A stretch of DNA of 64,000 nucleotides from Fasciolopsis buskii (lineage: Eukaryota; Platyhelminthes; Trematoda; Plagiorchiida; Fasciolidae): assembly GCA_008360955.1 (NCBI GenBank), contig LUCM01002179.1:21257-85256 (forward strand), given 5' to 3'. The translations under genes and the position numbers were made by a program. Each line of letters opens with the position of its first letter. Within the stretch, counting starts at the first letter, position 1. A model generated the notes under the pieces. It saw only the letters and a list, made by a program, of their open reading frames with translations, searched no databases and had not been told where the DNA came from. Shown here piece after piece: positions 46,501-58,429 of the stretch.

Positions 46501-46940
46501 TTCTAATTCACTATCAATATTGAAAAAAACGGTTTTCAGGTCTGAGAACGGGTAATTGTTTTCAAAAACTACTTCATAAACAGACGATTAGCCTCAACAA
46601 CGTTATACGGAAGTGAAACTAAAATAAAAAACAGATCACAATTCTCAGCATCATGGGTCAAGTTGCAAGCGATATTTGAGTGAAAAACGTTACCCTGATC
46701 AAGGCTCACCTTTACAATGAACAGCAATGGCACCTACTGATTGCTCACAAATTTGCAAAAATCGTTTCATAATTGTATCCGATGGGCAACTGCCGTCTGT
46801 GAAAAATAGATCATGGTGAGCGAATCCTGTGTCGGTGAAACGTTTGGAATCGTAGATTTTTTTATTCAAACGTATAATCGTGGTGACATTCTGCTTTTTG
46901 AAGTAGGGGATGTAAGCTTCTGGTGCATGGATGGGATAAC
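34203..46940 (-). CDS. CDC14: CDC14-family dual-specificity protein phosphatase (5' exons missing, 3' end uncertain)
   Basis: CDC14 enzymes remove phosphate from Cdk-type phosphoserine-proline sites and act in mitotic exit, DNA repair and cilia or centrosome functions. The proposed exons are 46940-46710, 42675-42258, 41382-40973, 40693-40255, 36993-36883 (candidate), 35861-35412 and 34578-34203; each junction has a GT donor and AG acceptor and the phases agree. Seen in order: [33 protein letters not shown] with the general-acid Asp, then the P-loop HCK|AGLGRTG with nucleophilic Cys and Arg split across an intron, [15 protein letters not shown], and [11 protein letters not shown], a motif just after the catalytic domain in animal CDC14. 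The tail is long and Ser/Thr/Pro-rich, as expected for a disordered regulatory region. The N-terminal domain and the exon ending just before [10 protein letters not shown] were not found. All catalytic residues visible are intact, so the gene is probably functional. Confidence 0.9.
35412..35861 (-). CDS. CDC14: CDC14 tail exon
   Basis: Donor GTGAGA at 35411-35406. The 5' boundary is less certain: in-phase acceptors are CTACAG (used here), ACGCAG 6 bp upstream and CGAAG further up. The product is Ser/Pro/Asn-rich ([44 protein letters not shown]), with several Ser-Pro sites, consistent with a disordered regulatory tail. Confidence 0.75.
36883..36993 (-). CDS. CDC14: Candidate CDC14 cassette exon of 111 bp
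   Basis: Preceded by ACATTCAAG and followed by GTGAAA, a weak donor. It enters and leaves in phase 2, so it fits between 40255 and 35861 and its 37-codon length can be skipped without changing the frame. It encodes [17 protein letters not shown] and [14 protein letters not shown] and is clearly richer in G+C than the flanking intron. No homology is recognised, so it may be an alternative exon or a chance frame. Confidence 0.42.
37698..37704. repeat. Possible left target-site duplication of the older RTE copy
   Basis: CAGGAAA here and at 40243-40249 bracket the plus-strand RTE fragment. Only 7 bp with two extra T after the right tail, so a chance match is possible. Confidence 0.4.
37705..37910 (+). 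mobile_element. Older RTE copy, left half (5'-truncated)
   Basis: Reads [28 protein letters not shown] and EWRKPCGVQ, the C-terminal part of the RTE ORF. The reading is cut after GVQ by the minus-strand element and resumes at 39904 with QMTWQ, exactly the next residues in copy 1 and in the inserted copy. Confidence 0.88.
37901..37910. repeat. Target-site duplication, left copy
   Basis: GAGTTCAACA here versus GAGGTCAACA at 39899-39908: nine of ten bases match and they flank the minus-strand RTE precisely. Confidence 0.85.
37911..39898 (-). mobile_element. RTE retrotransposon inserted into an older RTE copy (5'-truncated, 1988 bp)
   Basis: Reads from 39898 down. Motifs: [67 protein letters not shown] (motif A), [21 protein letters not shown] (YADD at 38944-38933), [28 protein letters not shown] and [10 protein letters not shown], ending [11 protein letters not shown] and a 3' UTR with an (ATG)n tail at the 37911 end. 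Damage is limited: one TGA at 39349-39347 and frame breaks near 38830 and 38700. The start within the RT N-terminal region shows 5' truncation, usual for target-primed insertion. It lies in the sense direction of the phosphatase gene intron. Confidence 0.93.
39899..39908. repeat. Target-site duplication, right copy
   Basis: GAGGTCAACA, partner of 37901-37910. Confidence 0.85.
39899..40240 (+). mobile_element. Older RTE copy, right half with 3' UTR and (ATG)5 tail
   Basis: Resumes the interrupted plus-strand element with QMTWQ, then decayed LETLKDM and [11 protein letters not shown] before a stop, a 3' UTR homologous to those of the two other RTE copies, and an ATG-repeat tail at 40226-40240. 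The minus frame 39347-40078 runs across this fragment only by chance. Confidence 0.88.
40255..40693 (-). CDS. CDC14: CDC14 exon with the conserved ITQGD motif
   Basis: Acceptor TAACTGAAG and donor GTAAGT (40254-40249). The 439 bp complete a Gly codon and encode [18 protein letters not shown] followed by a basic, Ser-rich tail. ITQGD-x-L-x-x-LK is conserved after the catalytic domain in animal CDC14 (human CDC14A has ITQGDKLRALK), which ties this exon to the gene independently of the splice phases. Ends in phase 2. Confidence 0.88.
40973..41382 (-). CDS. CDC14: CDC14 variable-tail exon
   Basis: A long pyrimidine tract ending CTATATGAAAG precedes the exon and GTTAGT (40972-40967) follows it. 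The 410 bp enter in phase 2 and leave in phase 1, matching both neighbours. The product is acidic then Ser/Thr-rich ([17 protein letters not shown]), with a basic patch [18 protein letters not shown], and has no folded domain that I recognise. The 279-bp intron to the next exon is the shortest of the gene as seen here. Confidence 0.8.
42258..42675 (-). CDS. CDC14: CDC14 exon with the rest of the phosphatase loop
   Basis: Acceptor TCTCCAAGTTTAG and donor GTAAGT (42257-42252). The 418 bp start CT, completing the Ala codon of HCKAGLGRTG, and encode [34 protein letters not shown] and then the start of the variable region ([30 protein letters not shown]). Ends in phase 2. Confidence 0.95.
43640..43800 (-). 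mobile_element. SINE copy C with a diverged tRNA head
   Basis: On the minus strand, GGTAGCC (about 43788) is followed by a consensus box B GGTTCAAATCC (43757-43747), then GGTGGATATGCACTGC as in the other SINEs. The hammerhead core is degraded to CCGATAA...GAAA. The head differs clearly from copies A and B. Confidence 0.65.
45630..45836 (-). mobile_element. tRNA-derived SINE, copy B
   Basis: Same order as copy A on the opposite strand: GGTAGCGTAATGGCTGAGGC head, GCGCGTCCCAG, hammerhead module and tail ending near 45632 with ACATTCGATCTCC. Intronic and in the sense direction of the CDC14 gene. Confidence 0.82.
45705..45749 (-). ncRNA. Hammerhead ribozyme in SINE copy B
   Basis: Same 45-nt architecture as 18038-18082: GCACTG, CTGATGA, TCCT-AACA-AGGA, GAAA, CAGCTGTA and then CAATGC, so stem I has one A-C mismatch. 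An outer helix GGA/TCC can extend stem I. The first stem II pair is T-T. Core bases are all present. Confidence 0.7.
46710..46940 (-). CDS. CDC14: CDC14 exon with substrate-binding and general-acid region
   Basis: Acceptor TTTTGTAAAG precedes GT TAT CCC; donor GTGAGC follows at 46709-46704. The 231 bp begin in phase 1 and end one base after HCK. The exon encodes [41 protein letters not shown] and GAIAVHCK, nearly the animal CDC14 consensus. The Cys of HCK corresponds to Cys278 of human CDC14A. Confidence 0.95.
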
Positions 46941-47012
46941 CTTTACAAAAGAATAATGAATCAAAAAGCATTTGGTAAGTTTACTAAAGAGAAGTACTGG
47001 TAGACGGAATAA

Positions 47013-47013
<1 letters not shown>

Positions 47014-47053
<40 letters not shown>
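47014..47053. repeat. (ATT)n microsatellite, about 40 bp
   Basis: Uninterrupted ATT units upstream of the first located CDC14 exon. Runs of Ile or Asn in frames across it are artefacts of this repeat. Confidence 0.97.
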
Positions 47054-48649
47054 CAGAACCAGTGCGTGAATATCGCCAACGACCTTGTGGTGGAATAACC
47101 ACTGGGTTGTTGCGGCAAGCATGAGTTTCCATATATTGTCGAGTCCACATTCAACTGTGCACGACCGATCCTTTTGCTTCATTCAATTCAAGTGATGTGA
47201 TGGGTACATTGTCGAAATGTCCAGATTAGGAGAGAAAACAGATGAGTTAAAATCAGACACGGTTTACAGTGCCCCCACTTTAAGAGAATCGATCGGGTGT
47301 GAATAGACGATTGTAGCAATGCAACAACGGAAGAACAGGTTGTTACAATCCTTCTACCGAAATGCACAGCAATTCCGAGGATATGGTCGGCCACTTGTGG
47401 AATGTTCCGGTTACCACTTTCAAGGGACCTGACAGCATCAGTCACAGGAGTGGGTGTTTTCGTCGAGGTACATGCAGTCGTAAACTTCGGATCAAGATAC
47501 GTTACTTCAAAAAGTTTACTACTGACAGTGTCTGTAAAATAAGCTTCATTAATGGCAAGCATTTTCGTCATGTGAAACAATGTGAAATGGGTTTGAGTAT
47601 ACTGGGTGCAAAAGGGGAGAGGGTTAACCCAGTCGCAACGAACAGAATGCTGTATGCATCCGGTTAGATTTTTGGGATTGTAAGTGAAATGAAATAGGAA
47701 GTTAATGAAGACGGGTTTTACATATCTTTGTGTGTGACTCGGGGTTAGTGTGTGGGGGGTGCAATGAAGTTCTCAATCCAATTCTTCAAACTGAGCGCGT
47801 AAAAATTACTGCACGTTCTACAACTCAATAGCGTGCGCGTCATACTAGCTGACACACGAGACTGTCAATATCGACCACTCATTCTATTCTCTGTGTTTAG
47901 TAAATGATAAGATCAAAATAATTCTGGGAGGAAGCTACAGGAATTGAAAGAGTGTGTGTGAATTGATGCCGGGTGATGATGTGTGCCCGGTGTAAACATG
48001 TTCCCTTGGTAACATGTTTACCATGATGTTCAACGGAAATATATAATTGTTCCTTGGTATTGCGGTTCTAAAAAGTCATCTAGTTATTAGTTGTGTCGAA
48101 CGATTATTACCTGGGACGTAGATTTTGGTCAAAATACTTAACAAGACGGGGAAATCGGGAATGTTCAAGGGCGAACACTGCAATAACTTCGTCAGGAAAA
48201 AACAAAAATACAAGCAGTTATCAACATGCTGTTTACAGCAAAACCAACCACACTAAATACGGCCAATATGAATATTGTGTAATTAGGCTGTTATGGTAAA
48301 TAACTGTTTATGTTGCATGAATGTTTATTCTACAAAGGACTGTACAGCGGTTTCACCGAGGCCTCATATAAACTATCCGCATTAAGTATCCATCATGATG
48401 GAACTGGTATTCACGTTTGAGGCTATTGTTTGCAAAACGCCTAGGCCATCTGAGCTGCCTATTAAAAGTCTAGTCAACTTTAAGACCACGTGATGTAGCA
48501 TCAATTCGTCACAGACGTGAAGGGACCATGAAACACGGCAGATTTTCTTGCAAGGAGTTCAAATATAACGGAGACTTAACAAACGATCCATAAATCCTGG
48601 CTAATAAACCATTATAAGGATTAGCCTATCGGATCTGTTGCTGGGCTTA
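47054..48649. other. Unassigned region, probably 5' intron of the CDC14 gene
   Basis: The exon that should precede 46940 (encoding the residues before [10 protein letters not shown]) was searched for on the minus strand by looking for the Phe-Asn-Trp codons of the D-F-N-W-I motif, from here to the window end, without success. The 130-codon minus frame at 47188-47580 has no CDC14 motif. Confidence 0.3.
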
Positions 48650-48745
48650 CAATCCTTGTTTTAGATTTCCCGTAATACAGATGTGCGTTGCTGATGATTA
48701 CCAACAAGCTGAATGAAACAACTATTCATTACTCTAATGGGTTTT
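48650..48745 (+). mobile_element. Remnant of a hammerhead-type SINE, copy E
   Basis: CTGATGATTACCAACAAGC...GAATGAAACAACT aligns with the hammerhead module of copies A and B, preceded by GATGTGCGTTG in place of GATATGCACTG. Stem pairings are lost. Confidence 0.45.
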
Positions 48746-51700
48746 AAAAGTGATACCGCAAGATAGATAAGTTTACGTACCTTAAAGTTTCGTCGGAAGA
48801 AATGTGGTCACTTGTGAGAGGGCATTTAAAACTTTTACCACTGCCACGATCAGCCCAACAATGCTGGGGGAACAACATGATCTGTATATGACAACCCTTA
48901 CCGTTAAAGAGATCAACCGACAACGATAAGGTCAGGCCTTACAAACCCAATTAGGTGATGATTTTGTAGACAGCATTCAAAAACAAGGGACAATAATGAG
49001 TTAAATTATTAGAAGACCTCACCATTTGATACGGCATCTGTAGTTATTGACCACTTGATGCTAACCGGAATGCAACAAACTGAATTATACTCGAATAGAT
49101 GATTCAAAGATTTTGGAGACAACATCTGACTGGTTGTTTGAGTGGTTGACCATGACACTTTTCGACGTGAGTCACAGCGATCGGCCTAACGTGACCTTTC
49201 GGATCCAAACCTTAAGATGTGATTTCTTCCACTTGCGACTTAGTCATATAGTACCGGAGAACGTAGCAAGATATATTTTCTGTCAAAGAAAAAATGACTA
49301 TTGTAAAGTTCAAAATTTCGTATTTCAATAATGTAATCAGTGACGGTGTCACCAGTTCGCGAAAATCGATTGATACACAGTGCGGTATTTCGAACCCTAT
49401 AGATTTTTAGTAGACGTTTTTACCTGCACTGCATGTTAGTCTGAAGGGTGTTAATAGAGGTGTTGGTTGTCGTTCGTGAGAAAAAACATTTTACAGTTCC
49501 AATAAGAACCAGGAGAAACTTACTGTTATTCTCTTTCAAACAGTATTATATTCGGAAGAATGAAATAATTTTGTTCATAACCTCAGCGGTGGCTTTAAAT
49601 GATTGCATTGATTCACAAGTGGATTCATTAGTTACGTTTAATCCTAACGGTAATTCACACAATGTTCTGGTGTAAAAATCTAGCTGGTAACGTTTTCTTG
49701 ACATTTGCAAGTAGAAAACAACTTTCCATGAGATACAGAGAGCGACCTCTACGTTTTCTTCGTATTTCCGCCTGTGTTGTGTTGAAATCAAATCTGGTCC
49801 GAAAGACCGAATACAAAATGCAGAAAGACAAAATTTCAACACAGTGCAATGGGTTTTATGTTATTCTGAGGAGAGAAAGCAAAGAGGGATTGAAAGTGTG
49901 TAGGACTCATTTAGGATTGGCCTGTTTCGGCGTTACTTAGAATCGTATTCAGCCAGATTTTTTGATGACATCGATCATTCTCCTGTGTATTTCTTTCGAA
50001 GCCTGTCACTGATCGCTAAGTGCGAAAGGATTTCATGGCTTAAAAGTCAACGAGTGAAATAACGACGATTCTCAAGGCATAATAAGCGGAAATTGATCAT
50101 TGAAGTGCCGTACATAGTCGGACAGACCCATCATCTGTTCCAATAAGCCGCACGTCTAAAAGGAGAATCCAGTCGTCCAATTCCGATTCATTTTGGATTG
50201 TACAGATTTCCTAAAAACTGTGAAACCTGGTGCTGACTGTAGATCAAGCTGGTGATTTTCCGGCATTGCAATCATCCCAAAACCGTCTAAAATCTTTAAA
50301 AGATTAATCTGAATACCAAAAAGAACACCTCAAAACCGGAGACAAAAAGAGCACTATATATCGATTGAATCAAGGGCACTGTGACAGAATCTAAACCAGT
50401 CAAACTGACCGAAAGCTTTGCAAACTAGCTACAAAAAGATGACCCTTTTATTATTTCTGCCCAAGAGGATAGTAGAAGACAAACTTCCAACTTCTGGATA
50501 GAGCAACTGTGAGACATTCAGAAGCCTGACATAACTGAAGACGTGACCGATGGTTACAGTGAACGGGACTATACTCACAGAGAGGTGGAGAGCAAACAAT
50601 TTATTACATAAGAGTCGAACAAGCAAAACTAGAGACGAAAGCATGCTAACTAATAGATATGGATCCTAATACCTTGTGAAGATAACAACAAATCCAAATC
50701 GCTGGAATTTCGCAGAATCAGTGCGCAATCGATGGACCACGCTCAACAGATCTAACGACTGAAGACAAACCCCAAGTTACTGAACGTCAAAACAAACAAA
50801 GTCACGAAATTCAAAATCACCTAAGAGATCGAACTGAATCAAAGGATTGGATTTTACGATAACGGAAGACTTCCGCCAACCACGTATACGCAAACGATAT
50901 CAGCGTGACTAGTGACAAGACGTTTTCGACCTAGAGCCCAAGCTCAGAGATGAAAATATAATGAGAATGCACATATTTACTAGCAACACTGAATACCTGT
51001 GTTACCTTTCTCATACTACACGCTGGGTTAGTGTCCCAGAATACGTTATAAAAATAGAGACGACGGATGTAAGAGCGTGCAATGATGCCCTTCAAACCCA
51101 AATTTCCATCTTGCCTTGAGCAAACCAGCTAAAGTAGGGCCTATCAGGGGTTACATACCTAGACCATGTATTCGCCTGTTGACGTTCTAAATACTCAAGA
51201 ACTGAAGATTGAATGTCCATTCTAAAAGAGTTCACGTAACGCTTACCGCTGTACATCTATGCTAACATTTCTGGTTAATGGCTCAATAGCGAAGTGTATG
51301 GATGCTACGTTACTGGGACTAGGCTAATGCTCTTAAGGATGACAAACACTTTGGTTGTATCGACAGATATGCCAATCGCTTACGAAGATCAATCGTGTAA
51401 TTGCACAGAAATGTTTGTGAGCACATTCAAATCAACGTCATCGATACATGTTCTACATGCACTCCTGAAAATGTTTTATGTAACAGAGAGTTTAAGAGAT
51501 ATGAGAACACAGAAGTCCGTCCATCTTGTTGGATAATTTATGGAGCAATATAAATAAGATAAACAATATGTAAAATTATTTGTTAAATAGTAAACGTAAA
51601 ATGTTCCTAGGAGGAGGAGGGACGTGAACAGACTGCCGAATTGGACGAAACCTGGGGCTAGAGAATTCAAAATTCGCACAGTTCAGACTCGGAGCTCACG

Positions 51701-54700
51701 ATGCCACCCGCTTGTTCAAGGCCCGGGTAAGATAGCAGTTTAGAGAAGATAAAGCAAATGTGTGCCAATTTGGATAAGTCAAATATATAATATGAGGGGC
51801 ACTGCAAACCATTGGTTTAACAAACGGAATCAAACTGAACTGAACAGACCTCAAAGCAGACTATCAAAATTTTGTTCACTTGAGCAATATTACGACATCC
51901 GAGTCTGCTGTCTTTAAAATTCTATGCTAGTCTTCCGCTAACCGAACGATAACTTAAACAGGATAAAATTCAACACGCTTTCAACTCTCTCACTATTAGG
52001 TGCATTACAATTCAGTTTTGAAAACACACTACAATCCACATAATCAGATCAACAAAAGGTCACTGTTTATGAATCGGGGTTAGAGAACATTTCACTAGTT
52101 TTCCCGGTATGCTCCAAATTAAAACAACTGTCATCCAATGGACCACCTTGAAGACATGAATTTCGGTTCCGAACGCAGTGGTTTCCCATCGACAGACAAT
52201 TAAAAAGTTAACTTGATAAATATTTACTAAAACAAGCGCGTATTGGGATGAAAAAGAATCAATCTGGTTCTTTCTGAGCTCAAGCGGTTTGGAATAAGCA
52301 AATCAAACTTCAACATCCGCGAACAATCTAAACAAATATTCAATTATCGCGTATTTAATTTAGCATCATCAAAGCCCAAAATCGCCAAAAATCATAGTAG
52401 GTGAGGATTTGGGGACAGGAAGCCTACCTAGTGAATAGGACACAACATCAAAACCTGATGCGGCCGTTCCGTGATGTTATTTGGAACTAGCTACTATCAA
52501 AATTTTAATTTAGTAACGTTATTTGGTAAACGTTTCGTCTACTTTTGGACAGGCGCAGGGTTTTCACCTTAGTTCAGATGACAGGATTTATTTATTTCTA
52601 TTCATAACCACCCGCTTCGATTCGTTGCGCGCAACGTAAAAGACCAATGCACATTGGGTTTGACACCTTGGAAAGTATGCTCATCCAGAGTTAACTAAAC
52701 TGATCCTCGTGTCAGTTCCAATCTAGCTGGTACAAGTCGGTAGGGAGTGAAAACAAAATGTAACTAGTAGCAGAGCAAATGCAAATTTAATGTTAATTCA
52801 TATTATGCCAAAATTATACTCATTTTAATGTCGCCTCTGGATCCTATTTGATCAAAGCAGATGAGACATTAAGACAAATTAAGCAAAAACCGAAATAATG
52901 ATAGGCTTTCCGCTAACGCAGCATAATTTTCTGCGTGAATAACAAATGTAGAATGACTATCAAAACATGAACATGGTGGTTTCTAAATTAGTATCGGTCT
53001 TGCGATTGCTATTTCACTGGGATGCATGTTGACAAAATGCGCATATATGTGGCGTAATGCAAGAACGGGTGACAACAATAATGATGACAGACATTTTTGT
53101 TTAACTTGGCAATACATCGATCAATCAATCGAGACTCTGGTTGAAATATAGTGATCATCGTTTAAGTCTCTAAAACAACCAGTTAGCTAGTAAGGCCACT
53201 TTGCCATATATTCTTCTTTGAGTAAACTAACAAGAAGTTGAATAGTACAATTGTTGTCTTTTTAAATTGCATAATCCAATGAGATCATTCGCAATCGACG
53301 TGACGTCCTGTTACACTCGCCATTTGGCTTCACGGGACCACTGACCAAACTCCTAAAAAGCGCATATTCCCAAAGACAATTCCGATGTTTCCAATCTGCA
53401 TAAAAAAGTTAAACGGCATGCCACAACAAGCAATGTGCTGGCACATTGTGAAAAACAATACACCAGGTCTCAGCAGTTCTTTTTCCGGTGAATTCCTAGT
53501 CTTTTTAATGATAATATCGATTCATATGTAGTGACAAAAGAGCAGTAGTAATCACCCCGTTATGAGCAGCATTGTTTGATGAAGTTCGCGCAACCATAAT
53601 ATGTATCGCACGTGATAACCAACCTTGTGTGTATCTCTGATTACTCTAGATAGGCCTAGGTTTTGTTTTCTGGGCCATTCATTCTTACCCTAACAAAAGC
53701 AGCACGACTGTGATCGATGAACATTGTTTCACCTTACCTTGCTCACAAAAACGTAAATAGTAAGAAAGTTTCGAAAAGGACTAAATGAAAACAAGCGACC
53801 TTGTCTACTGTGAATGTTGAAATTGAATTGGCCGGTGCGAGTTTCGTCGGCTACGGGACAACGTTAAGCTTGAATTATTCGAAGTAACGATGCAATAAAA
53901 CTAAACACGCGAATTATTGATGGAACGTAAAATGAATTGGGGATTGAAAATGTTAATAATTTCCCTGCGCTAACTTGATTGCACATAATTGCATAGATTT
54001 AATAGATTACTATACAGAAAGGTGTCATAGGATTCAAGGCATTCAACTAAGAAACAGAAAGCTCACAGAAAAACAATGAATCAAAATGTTTATCAATTGT
54101 TCTTTATTTATCGTAAACGATACACACAGAACATTATCAACTGGTGGAGGAAACCTTCAACATGTTAACCACTGTCATAAGCTGAAAAACCAACGTTGAC
54201 TAAAACGTTCGCCACACAATCCACATCGATGGTCATTCTGTTTTCTCAGAAGTGCAGTCGTAATTAGGAAGAATAAACGAGCTGCTCCTACCTTTTTGCT
54301 CACGTGAAAAATTTGCAGTGACAGATTACCAAACGATTTTGGTGTTATGTGGACCTGAGTCATGCGAGAAGTAAAAAGATGTGTTTGCACCTTAGTTTGG
54401 AATCACACGGCATTTAAAGTATGAGGTAGAAATGGAGATCGTTTGCCCAACTATGCACTTTTGGCCTGGCAAACAGCGAGGGGTCGCACGAACCACGGGG
54501 TATGTAACCTTAGGAAATCATAGAGTACTTTGACAGAACTTTAGTAGGTGACTCGAGAAGCTTTTTTAATAAGTCATTGTGGATTTTTTCATCGTCTTAC
54601 TAATAGTGGTCATTAACGCAAAATATGTCGCAAATGTTTACTCAAGGTCTGTAAAAGGACAGCCAGCAGGTGCATCCAATTCACGAAATTTACACCATTT

Positions 54701-56291
54701 CTAACACTGTAGAAGCAAGAAGAACGCTGAGGGAATATTGGCCGAAGTTTCTGCAAGCAGTTACCAATAGAAAATGTGCACTCCAAATAGTAGGATATGT
54801 TGGCGGTTCCGACATGTATTATGAATACAATGAGCATCATTCAACTCAAATCTACTGCTTAGTCTCATCTTAACTGGGACATTACCGTGCAGGGTGATCA
54901 GTGATTTCCAGTTACCCTTGGATAATAGAGCCCCAAGATAAAGACGCTGGAGAAGTAAAGTTTAGGTACGCAGTCTCTTCAGAATTTGAATCACAGAACC
55001 TAACGACGTCGTCACCTTGAAATCAGCGCTGTGATTTTGGACACACAACAGTCAGTATCAGGTTTATTTAACAGTCTTCAGTAATGGGAGATAAATCAGG
55101 GTAAAAAATAGCATTAACACATCGGGCAGTAAGTGAAAATCTGTGTAAGGTAAACGAATGACAAACAGACGATCTGTCCTGAACTGTTTATTGGTTCACT
55201 GTGAACTACTTTCGAAATTTATAATCTCCTCAGTGACCAATAAAAGCGAATAACAAAGAAGAAAATCGGTTAAAACGACTCGTAATACACCTTTATTGGG
55301 TCAATCATTAACATTCTAGCCGGATTGATCAAGTAAATCAAAACTTAGCCACCTAGAAATTTCTATATGTGAACCTCAGCTTTGTCAGGAAAGATGGTCG
55401 TAGACTGCATGCCACTCCATAGTTCGAGGTCACTCATCATTGGGAAGCTGAACTCCTCAAACTACTGGGTATTCATTAACCACATTCATACTTCAAGAAC
55501 ACAAAAGCGGAAATTACTAAAAGAGTGGATATCAATAAACTATATGCAGCGACTGAAAAAGATAAATAACTTTAGGATAATTTGAAATAGCATCATATAA
55601 GGAAAATATAGACCATTTATCATGGCATTCTCGAATCAAAATAGATATTTTTATATACAAGCAAAGAACAAATCTTCGAAATGAAACGAAATATTAAATT
55701 TAGACTGATTGTGGTAAATGGTGACCCAAGACTTCCAGTGCGTTTTTTTTCAGTGTCAAACTGTACATGACAGCGGTCGTCTGAACCAGTTAACAAATGC
55801 TGGAAAATTACTTTCGGTATAACAGCACACTGGAGAATATATGGTACTTCATTTGCCATTCTCTAAACACACCTTGAAAAAGATCGATACATTTCTAGCA
55901 GGACCCAGTAAAGCCACGTGAACAGAATTTAGTTAGCATCACCTTATCAAGGTTATAGCCACATAGGCTGTACACCAAGTTAGCAATGCATTCATTTGGA
56001 CTGGGTGTTGCAGCTTCCTCAAACTAGTCCTCGTGAGAAAGTTGAACGTTTATTCAGACCTCTATCATTTCTATCAACCAAGCACACCATCATAGTGCCA
56101 TCATAGTTATACAATTTTGGATTTGTATTTAGAAAAGTGTAAAAAATCTTAGGTACTGTAATAAAAAAGCGGTAATATATGTATATAGCGCAAAGAAATC
56201 GCTCAGTTTATTTCATTTCTTCATTAAATTCGTTTAATCATACCTCCCAGCGGAATCACGATTTGTTGAGCACACGGTGCAGATCCACGCT

Positions 56292-56294
<3 letters not shown>
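48746..56294. other. Unassigned AT-rich region
   Basis: Read on both strands; no recognised coding exon, RNA or mobile element. Overlapping plus and minus frames at 49448-49940 and 54613-54873 are mutually exclusive and carry no motif. Confidence 0.3.

Positions 56295-56322
<28 letters not shown>
56295..56322. repeat. (TA)n tract
   Basis: About 14 TA units. Confidence 0.95.
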
Positions 56323-56326
<4 letters not shown>

Positions 56327-58429
56327 GGAATTGGATATACGAAAAGTTTCAAATGCTCTTACTCCCAAGTATTTTTCTGCTATGCCTTTACACGCAAAGT
56401 AGCAATTTAGAAAGGGTTGCCCACATCTGAAACCACAGCAGCTTGAATCAATCCAATTTCTACCATTACACTGGTGCTGTGTGCTGATTTTCTTGTTCTT
56501 ATTTCTCGTGTTTTTTGTTTAATTACACGTTTATTATAAGCAGACATAGGTTAGTCAGACAAAAGTAAAAATTCTTCGTCCTTAGTAAGTGGCACGTTTT
56601 CTGTGAGAATTTGACTATTTAGAAAATTGAAGTCAGTATGAATGAAGTTCGATTTGGATTATGCCTAATAGAAGCGCACTTTTCCTGATTTTTGCTAAGC
56701 CTTCGGATACCGAGGAAATCAATATGATGAATAAACAAATAAGCACCGTATTTTATTTTAATCACAGCATTTCGATAATTTTATCAGACCGCCGTCCAAC
56801 TTGACAAATCAGTTTTACTTCAAGGATAGTATCAAATCGTCGGTCAAAACATCCCATACAAGTTTGAGAGAAGACTCCAAAGTCGTTTGTTCTATTGCAA
56901 CCATATTTGCTACTCACTCCATTCTTCAGATTGTGCGCATGATGTAAATTTTTTAGATTGTCTAGTCAGGATTTCACCACTTAAACAATCATGTTGAAAA
57001 ATAACAAATGAAATATGACCCATTTTTTGTCTAGGCGATAACAGAACCATGACCTAGAGAGCAAGTATTCAGTGATGATTTTGTCATGTATAGCCATTTG
57101 GATATGCTCGAGCCAAGGTGATTAATCTTTCTGCAACAAGCCGATTGAAGTACAGAAATGTAGGAAATATAAAAGCCGAGTTCCGTTTCGCGAATTCGTA
57201 CTGTGTTTTAGCTTAACTTGTCATAGAGACTCCGCCAGTGGACAACTTGAGAAGTCCAGCAGATCTTTCAACATCACTTCGAAGATGAAAAGAAATCGGA
57301 GGCTATGACAGTCCATCCATTCAAAGGCGTGAATATAGTCAAAAGAGCGCAGTGACCACACGTATTCCACGAAACATTCAACCACATCGTACAACCACTT
57401 TTCTAGTCCATCAGATCAGATGTTCTAGAAAAACTCACTAAGTTACTGCGAGTTCAACAGGTTTTGGGTACCAATGGATGAGATATCTGATACCTTGTGT
57501 TTGTGGATTTACCTATCACAGCTTTTGTCACCGTTTTAACGAGGACGGGGACAAAACAAGAAAGAAATAACTGATTAATCTACTTTGGACTTCGAATGAT
57601 GTCACATGTACCGATCATTCCAGAACTAGCATCAAATGAATAGAGTTGATCAATGGAAAGAAACGAAGACCAGTAAGGTGTTAACCATAAAGTAATAAGA
57701 TACCTAACATCGCGGTGGACCTACTACTCAAACGATTATTACCAATTGATATCAGCTGATACAATACTAGCAGACATCCTCATGGTTAAATATGATGACT
57801 GAAAAACCGAATGAACGCTAGGAAATTAAGATTGTGATAACCATTATTCACGACCTAAATTCACTCTGCACTTGATGAAAACAAATTAGTGAATAGTCGA
57901 GAGGGGTTTAACTGGGATCAAAGTTTACTAAAATTTAACGTGAAAGGAGAAATCCAGCGTCAAATCATCAGACTGTGAACTAGGAAAATGTTGCAGGATG
58001 GTCATGTCATTGTCTTTAGTCGCAAAAATCCTAGTTTCGCTTCTAATTTTAAAGCCCCGAAACATCGTCAGGAAATACGATGCCTACTTATTACAAAAAC
58101 TGTCTATCATTCCAAATATACTATATTCTAACTGAGAATTCACACTGAAAACCAACAGTTTTCATCGACTGCTACTCACTCACAACTAAGGACAATTAAA
58201 ACTGCAGTTCACTCGCCTTCCATTGAGCTGAAGGTCAACGTTTAATCCAGTTCAGTTCAGTTTGTTCAACCATTACCTCGGTGCCAAAGTGTTCTGATTT
58301 GGCAGCTTCATTGCAGTACCAAATTATGGGAAGAATCAAAAGCACCACGGAGTAGAAAAACCTAAAACGCGAGAAAACCACTGAATGAGACATTTAGAAA
58401 CATCACCCAAAGTCTCCAACGATAGTGTT
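56323..58429. other. Unassigned region
   Basis: No gene, RNA or clear repeat seen. Confidence 0.3.

Larger units (their letters stand above)
42676..46709. other. 4.0-kb CDC14 intron
   Basis: Lies between the two halves of the phosphatase loop. Holds two minus-strand SINEs (about 43640-43800 and 45630-45836). No other gene recognised; the plus frames 43971-44240 and 44342-44608 have no motif. Confidence 0.7.

Noticed and set aside
47188..47580. 130-codon frame containing VTYLDPKF, reminiscent of the LDPRF motif of hAT transposases
   Set aside because: A single five-residue match with no other hAT feature nearby.
54175..54390. Possible zinc-finger fragment (CGLCGERFSQRW) on the minus strand
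   Set aside because: Only half a finger, no spaced histidines and no neighbouring fingers.
54670..54873. 67-codon plus frame and the overlapping 75-codon minus frame
   Set aside because: Mutually exclusive overlapping frames without motif or splice context.
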